From the NCBI GenBank assembly GCA_903923925.1, contig CAIXZF010000035.1, positions 434,001 through 498,000 on the forward strand: a stretch of 64,000 bases of DNA, written 5' to 3'. The notes below the pieces were generated by a model. That model saw nothing but the letters and a program-made list of their open reading frames with translations. It did no database searches and had not been told where the DNA came from. Below, piece after piece: positions 8,905 through 17,454 of this stretch. The position numbers and the translations under genes are program-made. The DNA comes from an uncultured Bacteroidales bacterium (GTDB lineage Bacteria; Bacteroidota; Bacteroidia; Bacteroidales; CAIXZF01). Positions within the stretch are counted from its first letter, which is position 1, and every line of letters begins with the position of its first letter.

Positions 8905-9696
8905 TTGGATTTGGATATAAGGACATTAAAAGAATTTCTTGATGAAAAGGTCATTCAATATAATACCCCTGATTTTATCGAACTTGACCCGATCCAGATT
9001 CCGCATATGTATTCAGTTAAAGAAGATATCGAGATCTCCGGGTTCCTGGCAGCCACAATATCCTGGGGCAACAGAAAATCAATACTGAAGAGCGCCAAAG
9101 GTATGATGGTGCTAATGGGAAATTCACCTTACGATTTCATTATCAACCACAAAGACCACCACTTGGACAAATTTAATGGGTTTGTCCATAGAACCTTCAA
9201 CACTGATGATTTTAAGGTGTTTGTCAGAGTGTTAAAGCATTTATACCTGAATATGAATGGTTTGGAAGGTTTATTTGTTGAAAATCAAACTCCGGAATCC
9301 CTTCAGCCTGCGATTCATAAATTGAAACAGAAGTTCATTTCCATACCCTACTCCACTAGAACATTAAAACACATTGCTGATCCTCTCGCTGGTTCGGCGG
9401 CAAAAAGAATAAATATGTATTTAAGATGGCTTATCCGTAAAGATAACGCTGGTGTTGATTTTGGGATATGGAAAAACATTCCCCCATCTATATTATCCTG
9501 TCCTTTAGATGTTCATTCCGGTAAAGTTGCCAGAGATCTTGGTTTACTGAAACGAAAACAGAATGATGCCAAAGCTGTAACAGAACTTGATGCCGCTTTA
9601 CGTTTGTTAGATCCTGAAGATCCGGTAAAATATGATTTCGCATTGTTTGGACTTGGTATATATGAGAATTTTAGCAATTTTAATATTCTCAAATGA
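8905..9696 (+). CDS. TIGR02757/DUF2400 family protein (intact copy inside the insertion)
   Basis: 263 residues, complete for the family. It begins MDLDIRTLKEFLDEKV and carries the conserved DIEISGFLAATISWGNRK block near 40-58 and the LSCPLDVHSG block near 198. The function of this family is not established. The start codon is TTG, where the native broken copy has ATG in the same context (GGATTTGG follows in both). By eye it shares 48 of 56 N-terminal and 42 of 54 C-terminal residues with the native fragments, so it is a diverged homologue and not a recent duplicate. It lies about 60 bp inside the left junction and may replace the function of the gene that the insertion destroyed. Confidence 0.85.
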   Translation: MDLDIRTLKEFLDEKVIQYNTPDFIELDPIQIPHMYSVKEDIEISGFLAATISWGNRKSILKSAKGMMVLMGNSPYDFIINHKDHHLDKFNGFVHRTFNTDDFKVFVRVLKHLYLNMNGLEGLFVENQTPESLQPAIHKLKQKFISIPYSTRTLKHIADPLAGSAAKRINMYLRWLIRKDNAGVDFGIWKNIPPSILSCPLDVHSGKVARDLGLLKRKQNDAKAVTELDAALRLLDPEDPVKYDFALFGLGIYENFSNFNILK

Positions 9697-9819
9697 CAAG
9701 TCCGGTCCGGTAGCGGGCACTGATGAAAGTTCTAACTTGGATTTGTTGAAAGATTTGATCAAAATCATTGATTTCGTGAACAATACGAATAATTATTTCG
9801 AACCATTTTCAATATCCGG

Positions 9820-11355
9820 TTAAAAATCGAAGGTTATTCCTTGTGCCAGAGCTGTCTGACCACTAAAGTTAATGGTGTTCGTTTGACGACGCATATATGC
9901 TTTCCAGGCATCCGAACCAGACTCACGACCACCACCAGTATCTTTTTCACCACCGAAAGCCCCACCTATCTCTGCACCTGAAGTTCCCAGGTTAACATTA
10001 GCGATCCCACAATCGGAACCGGTTTCGGATAAGAACTTTTCGGCTTCTACCAGGTTCTCTGTAAAAATACAGGATGATAAGCCCTGTGGAACCTGGTTAT
10101 TATGAAGAATGGCCTCTTCTATAGTTCTATATTTAATCAGATAGACAATAGGTGCAAATGTTTCTTCCTGAACCATGCTAAATTGGTTTTCAGCTTCGAC
10201 AATGGCAGGTAGCACATAATTACCGTTAGGATACTTTTCTCCATTTAGCTTAGTCCCACCATATGCAACTTTACCACCTTCCTTTTGAACTTCTTCAATA
10301 GCACGAAGGAAATTCTTGACGGCAGTGGCATCAACAAGAGGCCCAACAAGGGTATCTTTTTCAAGTGGATCACCAATGCGGTCACTAATACTTTCGTAAG
10401 CAGCAACAAGCCTTTCTTTCACGTTATCGTAAATGGATTCATGAATGATAAGTCGCCGGGTAGACGTGCATCGCTGGCCGCAAGTTCCGACAGCCCCAAA
10501 AACGACAGATTGCAGTGTCATATCCAGATCTGCATGTTGGGAAATGATAACTGCATTGTTACCACCAAGTTCGAGGATGGTTTTACCCAGTCTTTTGCCA
10601 ACGATAGTTGCAACCCTGCGACCAACTTCAGTTGAGCCGGTAACAGAAATCAGTGGAATTCTTTTATCAGCAGCAAAATTGTCTCCGAGTACCGATGATT
10701 TAGCGATGATTAGATTGAATACACCTTCCGGTACATTGTTATCCCGTAAAGTTTTAGCAATGATCTTTTGAACTGCAATCGCACAAATAGGTGTTTTAGA
10801 ACTGGGTTTCCAAATAACCACATCTCCTGCAATGGCTGCCAGCATCGAATTCCACCCCCAAACTGCAACAGGAAAATTGAAAGATGTAATGATCCCAACG
10901 ATTCCAATTGGATGATACTGATCGTACATCCGGTGGAAAGGGCGTTCAGAGTGCATTGTTGCCCCATTCAGCAAACGGGACTGTCCAACAGCAAACTCAC
11001 AGATATCTATCATTTCCTGGACTTCACCAAGGCCTTCTTCATAGATTTTTCCCATTTCAAGGGAAACTAAGTAACCAAGTTCTTCTTTTTTCGCACGCAG
11101 AGCTTCACCTATCTGACGGACAATTTCTCCCCTTTTGGGAGCCGGAATGATACGCCATTGCAAATATGCGTCCTGCGCCTTTGCCATAAGATGTTCATAA
11201 TCATCTAAGGTTGCGTTCTTTACTTTTGCTATTAATGAGTCATCTATAGGCGAAAATGAACTTGTTTCATCACCATTAGTTTCTAACCATTCACTTCCAG
11301 TACTTGCACCTGGATTTAGGGGGTCAATCCCTAAAATTTTTAAATCAAATTTCAT
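9820..11355 (-). CDS. L-aminoadipate-semialdehyde (piperidine-6-carboxylate) dehydrogenase, ALDH7 type
   Basis: About 511 residues from the ATG at 11355 (MKFDLKILG), which has an A-rich upstream region. A start 24 bp further upstream is open but less typical. It is a complete NAD-dependent aldehyde dehydrogenase: the cofactor region SFNFPVAVWGWN, the glutamate in ILELGGNN, and the catalytic cysteine in the GTCGQRCTSTRR segment. Overall it resembles the ALDH7A1/AmaB group, which oxidises 2-aminoadipate semialdehyde in lysine breakdown. The P5C dehydrogenase gene lies directly upstream on the same strand with an 82-bp gap, so the two are probably co-transcribed. Both sit inside the inserted segment. 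Confidence 0.82.
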   Translation of the reverse strand: MKFDLKILGIDPLNPGASTGSEWLETNGDETSSFSPIDDSLIAKVKNATLDDYEHLMAKAQDAYLQWRIIPAPKRGEIVRQIGEALRAKKEELGYLVSLEMGKIYEEGLGEVQEMIDICEFAVGQSRLLNGATMHSERPFHRMYDQYHPIGIVGIITSFNFPVAVWGWNSMLAAIAGDVVIWKPSSKTPICAIAVQKIIAKTLRDNNVPEGVFNLIIAKSSVLGDNFAADKRIPLISVTGSTEVGRRVATIVGKRLGKTILELGGNNAVIISQHADLDMTLQSVVFGAVGTCGQRCTSTRRLIIHESIYDNVKERLVAAYESISDRIGDPLEKDTLVGPLVDATAVKNFLRAIEEVQKEGGKVAYGGTKLNGEKYPNGNYVLPAIVEAENQFSMVQEETFAPIVYLIKYRTIEEAILHNNQVPQGLSSCIFTENLVEAEKFLSETGSDCGIANVNLGTSGAEIGGAFGGEKDTGGGRESGSDAWKAYMRRQTNTINFSGQTALAQGITFDF

Positions 11356-11437
11356 ATTGTAGTTTTTAATTAGTTTCATTGAAAGGCCATATCAGCACTG
11401 TACATGCGACAATGCAACGTCTGGCAAATCGTTAACC

Positions 11438-13066
11438 TTACTCTATCATGTAAGGATAACGATATTCTGTAGCTGGCTGAAAAGTTTCCTTAATAGTTCT
11501 GGGGCTGATCCATCGGATGAGGTTAAATTCGCCACCGGCTTTATCATTTGTACCAGATGCACGTGAGCCACCAAAAGGTTGTAATCCAACGATAGCTCCT
11601 GTTGGTTTATCGTTAATGTAAAAATTACCAGCTGCATATCTTAACTGCTCACACATCAATGATGCGGCCACCCTGTCACGGGCAAATACTGCTCCTGTAA
11701 GCCCGTATGGTGAGGTAGCATTGCATAACTCCAATGTTTCCTGCATCTTATCATCCTGATATATAAAGATGGTCAACACAGGTGCGAATATCTCTTCCTG
11801 CATTGATTTGAATTTTGGGTTGGTGGTGACAATAATCGTTGGTTCTACAAAGTATCCTACACTTTTATCGCCTTGACCACCGGCAATTATCTCAGCCTCA
11901 TCCGAGTTTTGAGCGAAGGTTATGTAATTCATAACATTGTCAAATGAACCTTCATCAATTACAGCATTGATAAAATTTACAGGATCTATAACATCACCCA
12001 TCCGGGCATCTGAACTTATTTCTATTAATTCTGACTTTATTTCAGGCCATAATGATTCTGGTACATACATGCGTGAAACCGCAGAACATTTTTGACCCTG
12101 AAATTCAAAAGCCCCACGATAGGCATTCACTGCAACCTCTTTTGCAGTGGCTGATGGGTGTACAAAAATGAAGTTCTTACCACCGGTTTCACCAATCAAT
12201 CTTGGATAGGATTTATAATGTGGCAATTGTTTTGCGACTTCTCCCCACAGATGGTTAAAGGTTTCGTTGGAACCTGTAAAATGGATACCTGCCAGATCAG
12301 GTGATTCAAGTACCTTTTTGCCAATCACTGCTCCGCTGCCGGGGACAAAGTTAATGACACCATCTGGTAAGCCTGCCTCCTGGAAGATCTTCATCAGGTA
12401 ATAATTGGATAATAAGGAGGTAGTGGCAGGTTTCCAAACAGTAGTATTCCCCATCATAACCGGAGCCATGTTCAGATTGGAAGCGATGGAAGTGAAATTG
12501 AACGGACTCACCGCAAAAACAAAACCTTCCAATGGTCGAAATTCCATCTTATTCAGTTGGTTAAACGCTGAACGTGGCTGCATTTCATATATCCGGGAGG
12601 CAAAAAAAGCATTGAACTTTAGGAAATCAATGGTTTCGCAAACAGCATCAATTTCTGCCTGGAATATATTTTTACTTTGTCCCAGCATGGTGGCTGCATT
12701 CATGGTTGCCCTGTACTTGCCAGATATCAGTTCAGCTGCTTTCAGCAGAATAGATGCTCTTACTGTCCATGAGAGGTCGGACCAAATTTTTTGAGCATCA
12801 AGCGCAGCCTGAATGGCCATGTCTACTTCAACTTCAGTTGCTTTATAATAGGTTGCCAGCACATGTGAATGCCTATGGGGCATTCTTACCTGACCGGTCT
12901 GTTTTGTTCGAATTTCTTTACCACCAATGATTAATGGAATGTCAATTGGGTTGGTAAGCTGTTTATCTAACTCAGTTTCCAATTGTTGCCTTTCAGGGCT
13001 ATTTTTTTTATAATCCAATACGGGTTCATTTGAAGGAATCGGGAAGTTGAATATTGCATTGTTCAT
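11438..13066 (-). CDS. pruA: L-glutamate gamma-semialdehyde (1-pyrroline-5-carboxylate) dehydrogenase
   Basis: 542 residues, the usual length of the monofunctional 1-pyrroline-5-carboxylate dehydrogenase group found in eukaryotes and Bacteroidota. Key segments are the SPFNFTSIASNLNMAP cofactor region, the glutamate of LIGETGGKNF and the catalytic cysteine in FQGQKCSAVSRMYV. The enzyme oxidises glutamate semialdehyde, made from proline or ornithine, to glutamate with NAD. A possible -7 element TATTTTTG (13123-13130, minus strand) precedes the gene. Its neighbour encodes a second semialdehyde dehydrogenase, so the pair channels proline and lysine breakdown products toward central metabolism. 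Confidence 0.9.
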   Translation of the reverse strand: MNNAIFNFPIPSNEPVLDYKKNSPERQQLETELDKQLTNPIDIPLIIGGKEIRTKQTGQVRMPHRHSHVLATYYKATEVEVDMAIQAALDAQKIWSDLSWTVRASILLKAAELISGKYRATMNAATMLGQSKNIFQAEIDAVCETIDFLKFNAFFASRIYEMQPRSAFNQLNKMEFRPLEGFVFAVSPFNFTSIASNLNMAPVMMGNTTVWKPATTSLLSNYYLMKIFQEAGLPDGVINFVPGSGAVIGKKVLESPDLAGIHFTGSNETFNHLWGEVAKQLPHYKSYPRLIGETGGKNFIFVHPSATAKEVAVNAYRGAFEFQGQKCSAVSRMYVPESLWPEIKSELIEISSDARMGDVIDPVNFINAVIDEGSFDNVMNYITFAQNSDEAEIIAGGQGDKSVGYFVEPTIIVTTNPKFKSMQEEIFAPVLTIFIYQDDKMQETLELCNATSPYGLTGAVFARDRVAASLMCEQLRYAAGNFYINDKPTGAIVGLQPFGGSRASGTNDKAGGEFNLIRWISPRTIKETFQPATEYRYPYMIE

Positions 13067-13216
13067 ATTATCAAATATTTAGATTTACAAGTTCGAGTTG
13101 CACAGAATTGCATATCGGGGTGCAAAAATAGCATAAATTTGCCATCTGGGAAAGGTAATTACAGTAAAGCATCTACTTTTGTTGAACCAGGACTCAATCC
13201 ACCAAATATTGTAACT

Positions 13217-14203
13217 ATGAAACGGATCAGTATCTTACTTTTCATTTCTTTGACTTTTACTCTGGCCTGTAGCAACTTCCAGAAAAAGAATGAGAATACA
13301 ACTTCCTCTAATTCTATGTCTGGCGACCTGGTTATTTTCCATGCTGGAAGTTTATCAGTACCCTTAAAGGAAATTTCGGCGGCATTTATGAAGGAGTACC
13401 CAAAGGCGAATGTGCTTTTGGAAGCAGCAGGTAGTGTTGAATGTGCCCGTAAGATTACCGAGCTAAAGAAACCTTGTGATGTGATGGCTTCAGCCGATTA
13501 TAAGGTGATAGATAAGCTCCTTATCCCAGAATATGCAGATTGGAATATAAAATTTGCTTCTAATGAAATGGCAATAGTATATACGGAAAAATCAAAGAGA
13601 AGCCAGGATATCAATAAGGAAAACTGGTATACCATCTTGTTGGATAAAAACGTCCAGATTGGTCGGGCTGATCCAAATCACGATCCTTGCGGATACCGAA
13701 CAGTTCTGGTTTCAAAGCTGGCAGAAAAATATTATAAACAAACTGGGTTAGCCTACCGGCTGCTAAAAAAAGATGACAATAATATCCGGCCAAAAGAGGT
13801 TGATTTATTGGCATTGCTTGAATCCGGTAATGTTGATTACATATTCATTTACAAATCTGTAGCAATACAACACAAGTTAAAATATCTTGTATTGCCGGAT
13901 GAAGTGAATCTGAAGAAAACTGAATTTTCGAATTTGTACAGTACAGTTTCAGTTGAAATTGCTGGCAAAAAGCCCAATGAGACAATAACACAAATAGGTG
14001 AACCAATGGTTTATGGGGTCACGATTCCGAAAACTGCGCCACACCCTGCTTTGGCTGCTGCCTTCATAAAGTTCTTATTAGCCAAAGAAAAGGGAATGGT
14101 CATCATGGAGAAACTGGGACAACCTTCAATTGTACCTGCTCCTACAGATAGTTACTATCATATACCTGAAGATCTTAGGATTTTTGCAAAACGAACTAAT
14201 TAA
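13217..14203 (+). CDS. wtpA: Tungstate/molybdate ABC transporter, substrate-binding lipoprotein
   Basis: About 328 residues from the ATG at 13217 (MKRISILLF). The open frame extends 26 codons upstream, but this start gives a proper lipoprotein signal peptide (TLAC lipobox). The mature protein begins with the ligand-loop segment GDLVIFHAGSLSVPL and contains EAAGSVECARKI and CDVMASADYKVID, hallmarks of the WtpA/ModA oxyanion-binding family. It should capture tungstate or molybdate and deliver it to the permease encoded 0.8 kb downstream. A TAAATTTG element at 13134-13141 may be its promoter. It is divergent from the pruA unit. Confidence 0.87.
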   Translation: MKRISILLFISLTFTLACSNFQKKNENTTSSNSMSGDLVIFHAGSLSVPLKEISAAFMKEYPKANVLLEAAGSVECARKITELKKPCDVMASADYKVIDKLLIPEYADWNIKFASNEMAIVYTEKSKRSQDINKENWYTILLDKNVQIGRADPNHDPCGYRTVLVSKLAEKYYKQTGLAYRLLKKDDNNIRPKEVDLLALLESGNVDYIFIYKSVAIQHKLKYLVLPDEVNLKKTEFSNLYSTVSVEIAGKKPNETITQIGEPMVYGVTIPKTAPHPALAAAFIKFLLAKEKGMVIMEKLGQPSIVPAPTDSYYHIPEDLRIFAKRTN

Positions 14204-14247
14204 TTTAGAACTAACTTATAATCACCACTATAACTAAAAATGTTATT

Positions 14248-15012
14248 ATGAAATCCTTATCAATTAAATACCTTCAGTTACTTCTGCTGATGTTTGTGTT
14301 GCCCTTGATCGTTTCAGCTCAGAAAACTGATTATGAAAAGTGGAACCTAAAAGGAAAGGTGAAGAACATAAAGGAATCATCATTTACGAAATCTAAAATC
14401 GGAAACCAGGAGAAAGATTCTTTGGAGTTCTTCTATATCAATGAGTTCGATGAATACGGAAATAAAATTGTTGACACGAAGTACCTACCGGATGGAAAAG
14501 TGGACAAAAATTACATTTACAAATATGATAATAATCACAGAAGGACTGAGCAGCGAAAGTTACAGGCTGATGGTAAGATCATATTGATTATAACCTATCA
14601 ATATAATGCCGAAGGTTTTCTTACTGAAGACAATAGTGTAAATGGTGAAGGAAGACCTGATAAAACCCTGAAGTATGGTTATGATGACAAAGGAAGAGTC
14701 ATTGAAGATAATAGTTTTAACGCTGAAGGTAAATTGCTTAAACGATTTACCTATCGCTATGATTCAAATGGAAATGTCATCGAAAACAATAGATATACAG
14801 CTGATGGAAACCTGGACAAGAGAATTACATTCAGCTATGATTCCAAAAATAACGTCACGGAAGAATCATCCTTTAAACCTGATAATACACTGATTGCTAA
14901 AACGATTTACCAGTATGAATATGACAGTCACAACAACTGGACGAAAAAAATTAAATTGTCTTCGGGTAAAACTATCAGTTTTGCAGAACGACAATTAGAA
15001 TACTACAAATAG
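14248..15012 (+). CDS. Secreted YD/RHS-like repeat protein within the wtp operon
   Basis: 254 residues with a signal peptide (ending near VSAQ). The mature part is built from about seven units of roughly 20-25 residues with the pattern Y-x-YD-xx-G-x-xx-E, for example YRYDSNGNVIENN and YGYDDKGRVIEDN. Such YD-type strand repeats occur in RHS-like shells, but here there is no toxin domain and the protein is small. It lies between the binding-protein gene (44 bp before) and the permease gene (about 10 bp after), so it must be co-transcribed with the transporter. Its function is unknown: it could be an extracytoplasmic accessory or an unrelated passenger. Confidence 0.7.
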   Translation: MKSLSIKYLQLLLLMFVLPLIVSAQKTDYEKWNLKGKVKNIKESSFTKSKIGNQEKDSLEFFYINEFDEYGNKIVDTKYLPDGKVDKNYIYKYDNNHRRTEQRKLQADGKIILIITYQYNAEGFLTEDNSVNGEGRPDKTLKYGYDDKGRVIEDNSFNAEGKLLKRFTYRYDSNGNVIENNRYTADGNLDKRITFSYDSKNNVTEESSFKPDNTLIAKTIYQYEYDSHNNWTKKIKLSSGKTISFAERQLEYYK

Positions 15013-15025
15013 ACGTAAATCTGTG

Positions 15026-15820
15026 ATGAATCGACAGCCAGGGAAGTTTGATATGATTAGCCTGATATTCACCTTTCTTGGTGGACTGTTGTTGTTATTC
15101 ATAATTGCACCCCTCGTGGGTATGTTTGTAACAACTGCCCCAATACATGTTTTTGATGCAGCGAAAGAGACCGAAGTTCAGCGTAGCATCTGGCTTACGA
15201 TTTTTACATCTATCGTATCTACGTTGATATTTTCCATTGGAGCCATTCCTTTGGCGTTTTTATTGGCTAGGAGAAAATTCGTACTTAAAAAACTGGTACT
15301 TGGTATTATTAACATTCCGGTCATTATCCCACATTCCGCAGCCGGGATAGCATTACTGGGCGTAATTTCAAGAGATACTACATTAGGAAGGATTGCTGAT
15401 TATTTGGGGTTTAGCTTTGTAAACAATCCGGCTGGAATCATAGTAGCAATGGCCTTCGTAAGCGTGCCATATCTTCTGAATGCTTCTATTGAAGGTTTTA
15501 ACAATGTCCCTGAACGTCTTGAAAAGGTTGCACTAACACTTGGTGCATCACCTGCCCACGTTTTTTTTACTATCTCATTACCATTGGCTTGGAGAAATAT
15601 CCTGACAGGTTTTATCATGATGTGGGGCAGAGGGTTAAGTGAATTCGGGGCAGTAATTATCATTGCTTATCATCCAATGATCACACCGGTAATGATTTTT
15701 GAACGGTTTAATGCTTTTGGGCTACAGTATGCAAAACCGGTCACAATCCTGTTTATTTTAATTTGCCTGGTAATCTTTATATTGATGAATATTATTTCAG
15801 GGAAGAGACAAAATGCTTAA
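15026..15820 (+). CDS. wtpB: Tungstate/molybdate ABC transporter, permease
   Basis: About 264 residues. GTG at 15023 is directly followed by ATG at 15026, and either could start translation. Roughly six transmembrane segments are visible, with the EAA-type loop that contacts the ATPase at LGASPAHVFFTISLPLAWRN. The sequence fits the ModB/WtpB permease family. It overlaps the ATPase gene by 8 bp, which indicates tight coupling. With WtpA and WtpC it forms a complete importer in the inner membrane. Confidence 0.87.
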   Translation: MNRQPGKFDMISLIFTFLGGLLLLFIIAPLVGMFVTTAPIHVFDAAKETEVQRSIWLTIFTSIVSTLIFSIGAIPLAFLLARRKFVLKKLVLGIINIPVIIPHSAAGIALLGVISRDTTLGRIADYLGFSFVNNPAGIIVAMAFVSVPYLLNASIEGFNNVPERLEKVALTLGASPAHVFFTISLPLAWRNILTGFIMMWGRGLSEFGAVIIIAYHPMITPVMIFERFNAFGLQYAKPVTILFILICLVIFILMNIISGKRQNA

Positions 15821-16880
15821 ACTGGAAGACATAAACAAGAAGGTTGGGGACTTTTCTCTCCGCAATATTGGATTCACTGTCCGGAAGGGCGATTATTTTG
15901 TTCTGATCGGAGAAACAGGAGCTGGTAAATCAATGCTTTTGGAAATCATTACAGGATTATTGGTTCCGGATTCTGGTAGGGTTATACTTGACGGAATTGA
16001 TCTCGTATCAACGCCAACTCAGAAAAGAAATATCGGAATCGTCTACCAAAAGCCCACGCTTTTTCCTCACATGTCAGTTTTGGAGAATATAGCATACCCT
16101 CTGAAAATCAGAAAATTAAAAGCAAAAGAAGTAATTACTAAAGTGCATGAATTAGCAAAAGAACTTGATATTAGCCATCTGCTGCAAAGAGATACTACTA
16201 ACTTATCAGGGGGTGAGGCGCAAAGAGTTACCATCGCCCGTACATTGGCGACTGATCCGGCGATTCTGCTACTGGATGAACCACTTTCATTTCTTGATAT
16301 TCAGCTCAAACGAGAAATGTCAGCACTGCTACGGCGGATAAATCAATCCGGAAAAACCATTATTCATGTTACACACGATTACGAGGAAGCACTTTCCCTG
16401 ACTAACAAAATCGGCATCATAGAAAATGGAGCCATTATCCAAACCGGTACACCACAGGAAGTATTTAACAATCCAAAATCAGCTTTCATCGCCAACTTTA
16501 TTGGAATCAAAAACTTTTGCCAAGGGAGATTATTGGTTTCTGAAGCGGATGCTGATGTAAATATTTTCAAGACATCAGGGATTGAAATATTGGTATCTTC
16601 AGATGAAGCAGCCAATACAGAAGGGTTTATCATTATTCCCAGTGAGTCGATAACATTATCTGAGGATCAGTTGGTTTCAAGTGCTATCAATAATTTCCAG
16701 GGAACAATTCTCGATGTTTTCCAGACCAAGATCGGGATGGAAGTGATCATCGATATTGGTGTTCAAATATCAGCCCATATAACACATCATTCACTTGGCA
16801 GATTAAATCTTGGCATTGGTAAGCGGGTCTGGATCAGCTTTAAGGCAAGCTCGGTCAGCTTTATCCGGAGCCATGTATAG
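15813..16880 (+). CDS. wtpC: Tungstate/molybdate ABC transporter, ATP-binding protein
   Basis: 355 residues. The ABC ATPase domain (1 to about 230) has the Walker A motif GETGAGKS, the Q-loop at YQKPTLFPHMS, the signature LSGGEAQR, Walker B AILLLDEP and the switch histidine in THDYEE. A C-terminal TOBE-like region (about 240-355) is expected for molybdate or tungstate transporters, where it can sense the oxyanion. It is the last complete gene in the inserted segment. A 7-bp hairpin at 16899-16917 follows, but it lacks a strong T-tract. Confidence 0.88.
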   Translation: MLKLEDINKKVGDFSLRNIGFTVRKGDYFVLIGETGAGKSMLLEIITGLLVPDSGRVILDGIDLVSTPTQKRNIGIVYQKPTLFPHMSVLENIAYPLKIRKLKAKEVITKVHELAKELDISHLLQRDTTNLSGGEAQRVTIARTLATDPAILLLDEPLSFLDIQLKREMSALLRRINQSGKTIIHVTHDYEEALSLTNKIGIIENGAIIQTGTPQEVFNNPKSAFIANFIGIKNFCQGRLLVSEADADVNIFKTSGIEILVSSDEAANTEGFIIIPSESITLSEDQLVSSAINNFQGTILDVFQTKIGMEVIIDIGVQISAHITHHSLGRLNLGIGKRVWISFKASSVSFIRSHV

Positions 16881-17049
16881 TGTGAATTAAATCAACTATA
16901 AAGGTTATTGACCTTTACATTTCTCATTAAGAGATAGTTAAGCGTAATTTTTCTTCGAAAAAAATTGTTTTTCTCATAGATTATTCTTAGATTAGCTCTT
17001 TCGTTCAGTTTCACTTTGATAATAAGGTAGAACCAAGAACATCACCTAA
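16881..17049. other. Non-coding stretch downstream of wtpC
   Basis: No gene was found. There is a small inverted repeat (TAAAGGT, 16899-16905 with 16911-16917) and an A/T-rich stretch near 16940-16975. The region leads into the decayed frame that starts at about 17050. Confidence 0.4.
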
Positions 17050-17454
17050 AGCCATCCTATCGCCAAAATCATTCCCATCAAGCGATACATATCAAAAACA
17101 TTAACAGAAGACCAACGAGGTCTGGTGGCACAGCATGATTTATATTTCCTTAAGGTCAGCAAAATACCCGCTTGGGCACAACCTTACGCTAAGAGTACCA
17201 TTAGTCACAAGGTGGCTCAGATTAAAGATTTTTATAAAAATCACTAATGGGTTTTCAAAGCCAGCTCGGTGATGATTGATGTTCACCAGCAAGGTATTGA
17301 AGATCCCATTTTTACATACGATATAAGCCTGGATAAAAATGATGCGGGTGAACTTCACCTATTCTGTCATGACGTTACTATGCGTGATGAACCATATATT
17401 CAGGAAATGGAGAATGCATGTCGACGACTCAAACAGTTACTTACAGTTTTTAAA
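17050..17454 (+). pseudogene. Decayed coding frame of unknown origin at the right end of the insertion
   Basis: One frame is open from 17050 to a TAA at 17245-17247 and then stays open past the junction near 17464. The conceptual protein, about 135 residues with the stop read through, has protein-like composition: TLTEDQRGLVAQHDLYFL before the stop and FTYDISLDKNDAGELHLF after it. No family was recognised, and there is no good start codon with a ribosome site. It may be the remnant of a gene carried on the inserted DNA and cut by the junction. Confidence 0.4.

Noticed and set aside
9632-9823. 63-codon plus-strand frame between the TIGR02757 copy and the aldehyde dehydrogenase
   Set aside because: It starts inside the TIGR02757 gene in another frame, matches no family and has no start site of its own.
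10285-11150. Several plus-strand frames opposite the aldehyde dehydrogenase gene
   Set aside because: They are antisense shadows of a strongly conserved enzyme and have cysteine- and proline-rich, non-protein-like composition.
16930-16985. A/T-rich hairpin as a strong terminator after wtpC
   Set aside because: The stem consists almost only of A-T pairs and is followed by a mixed sequence, so it is too weak to call.
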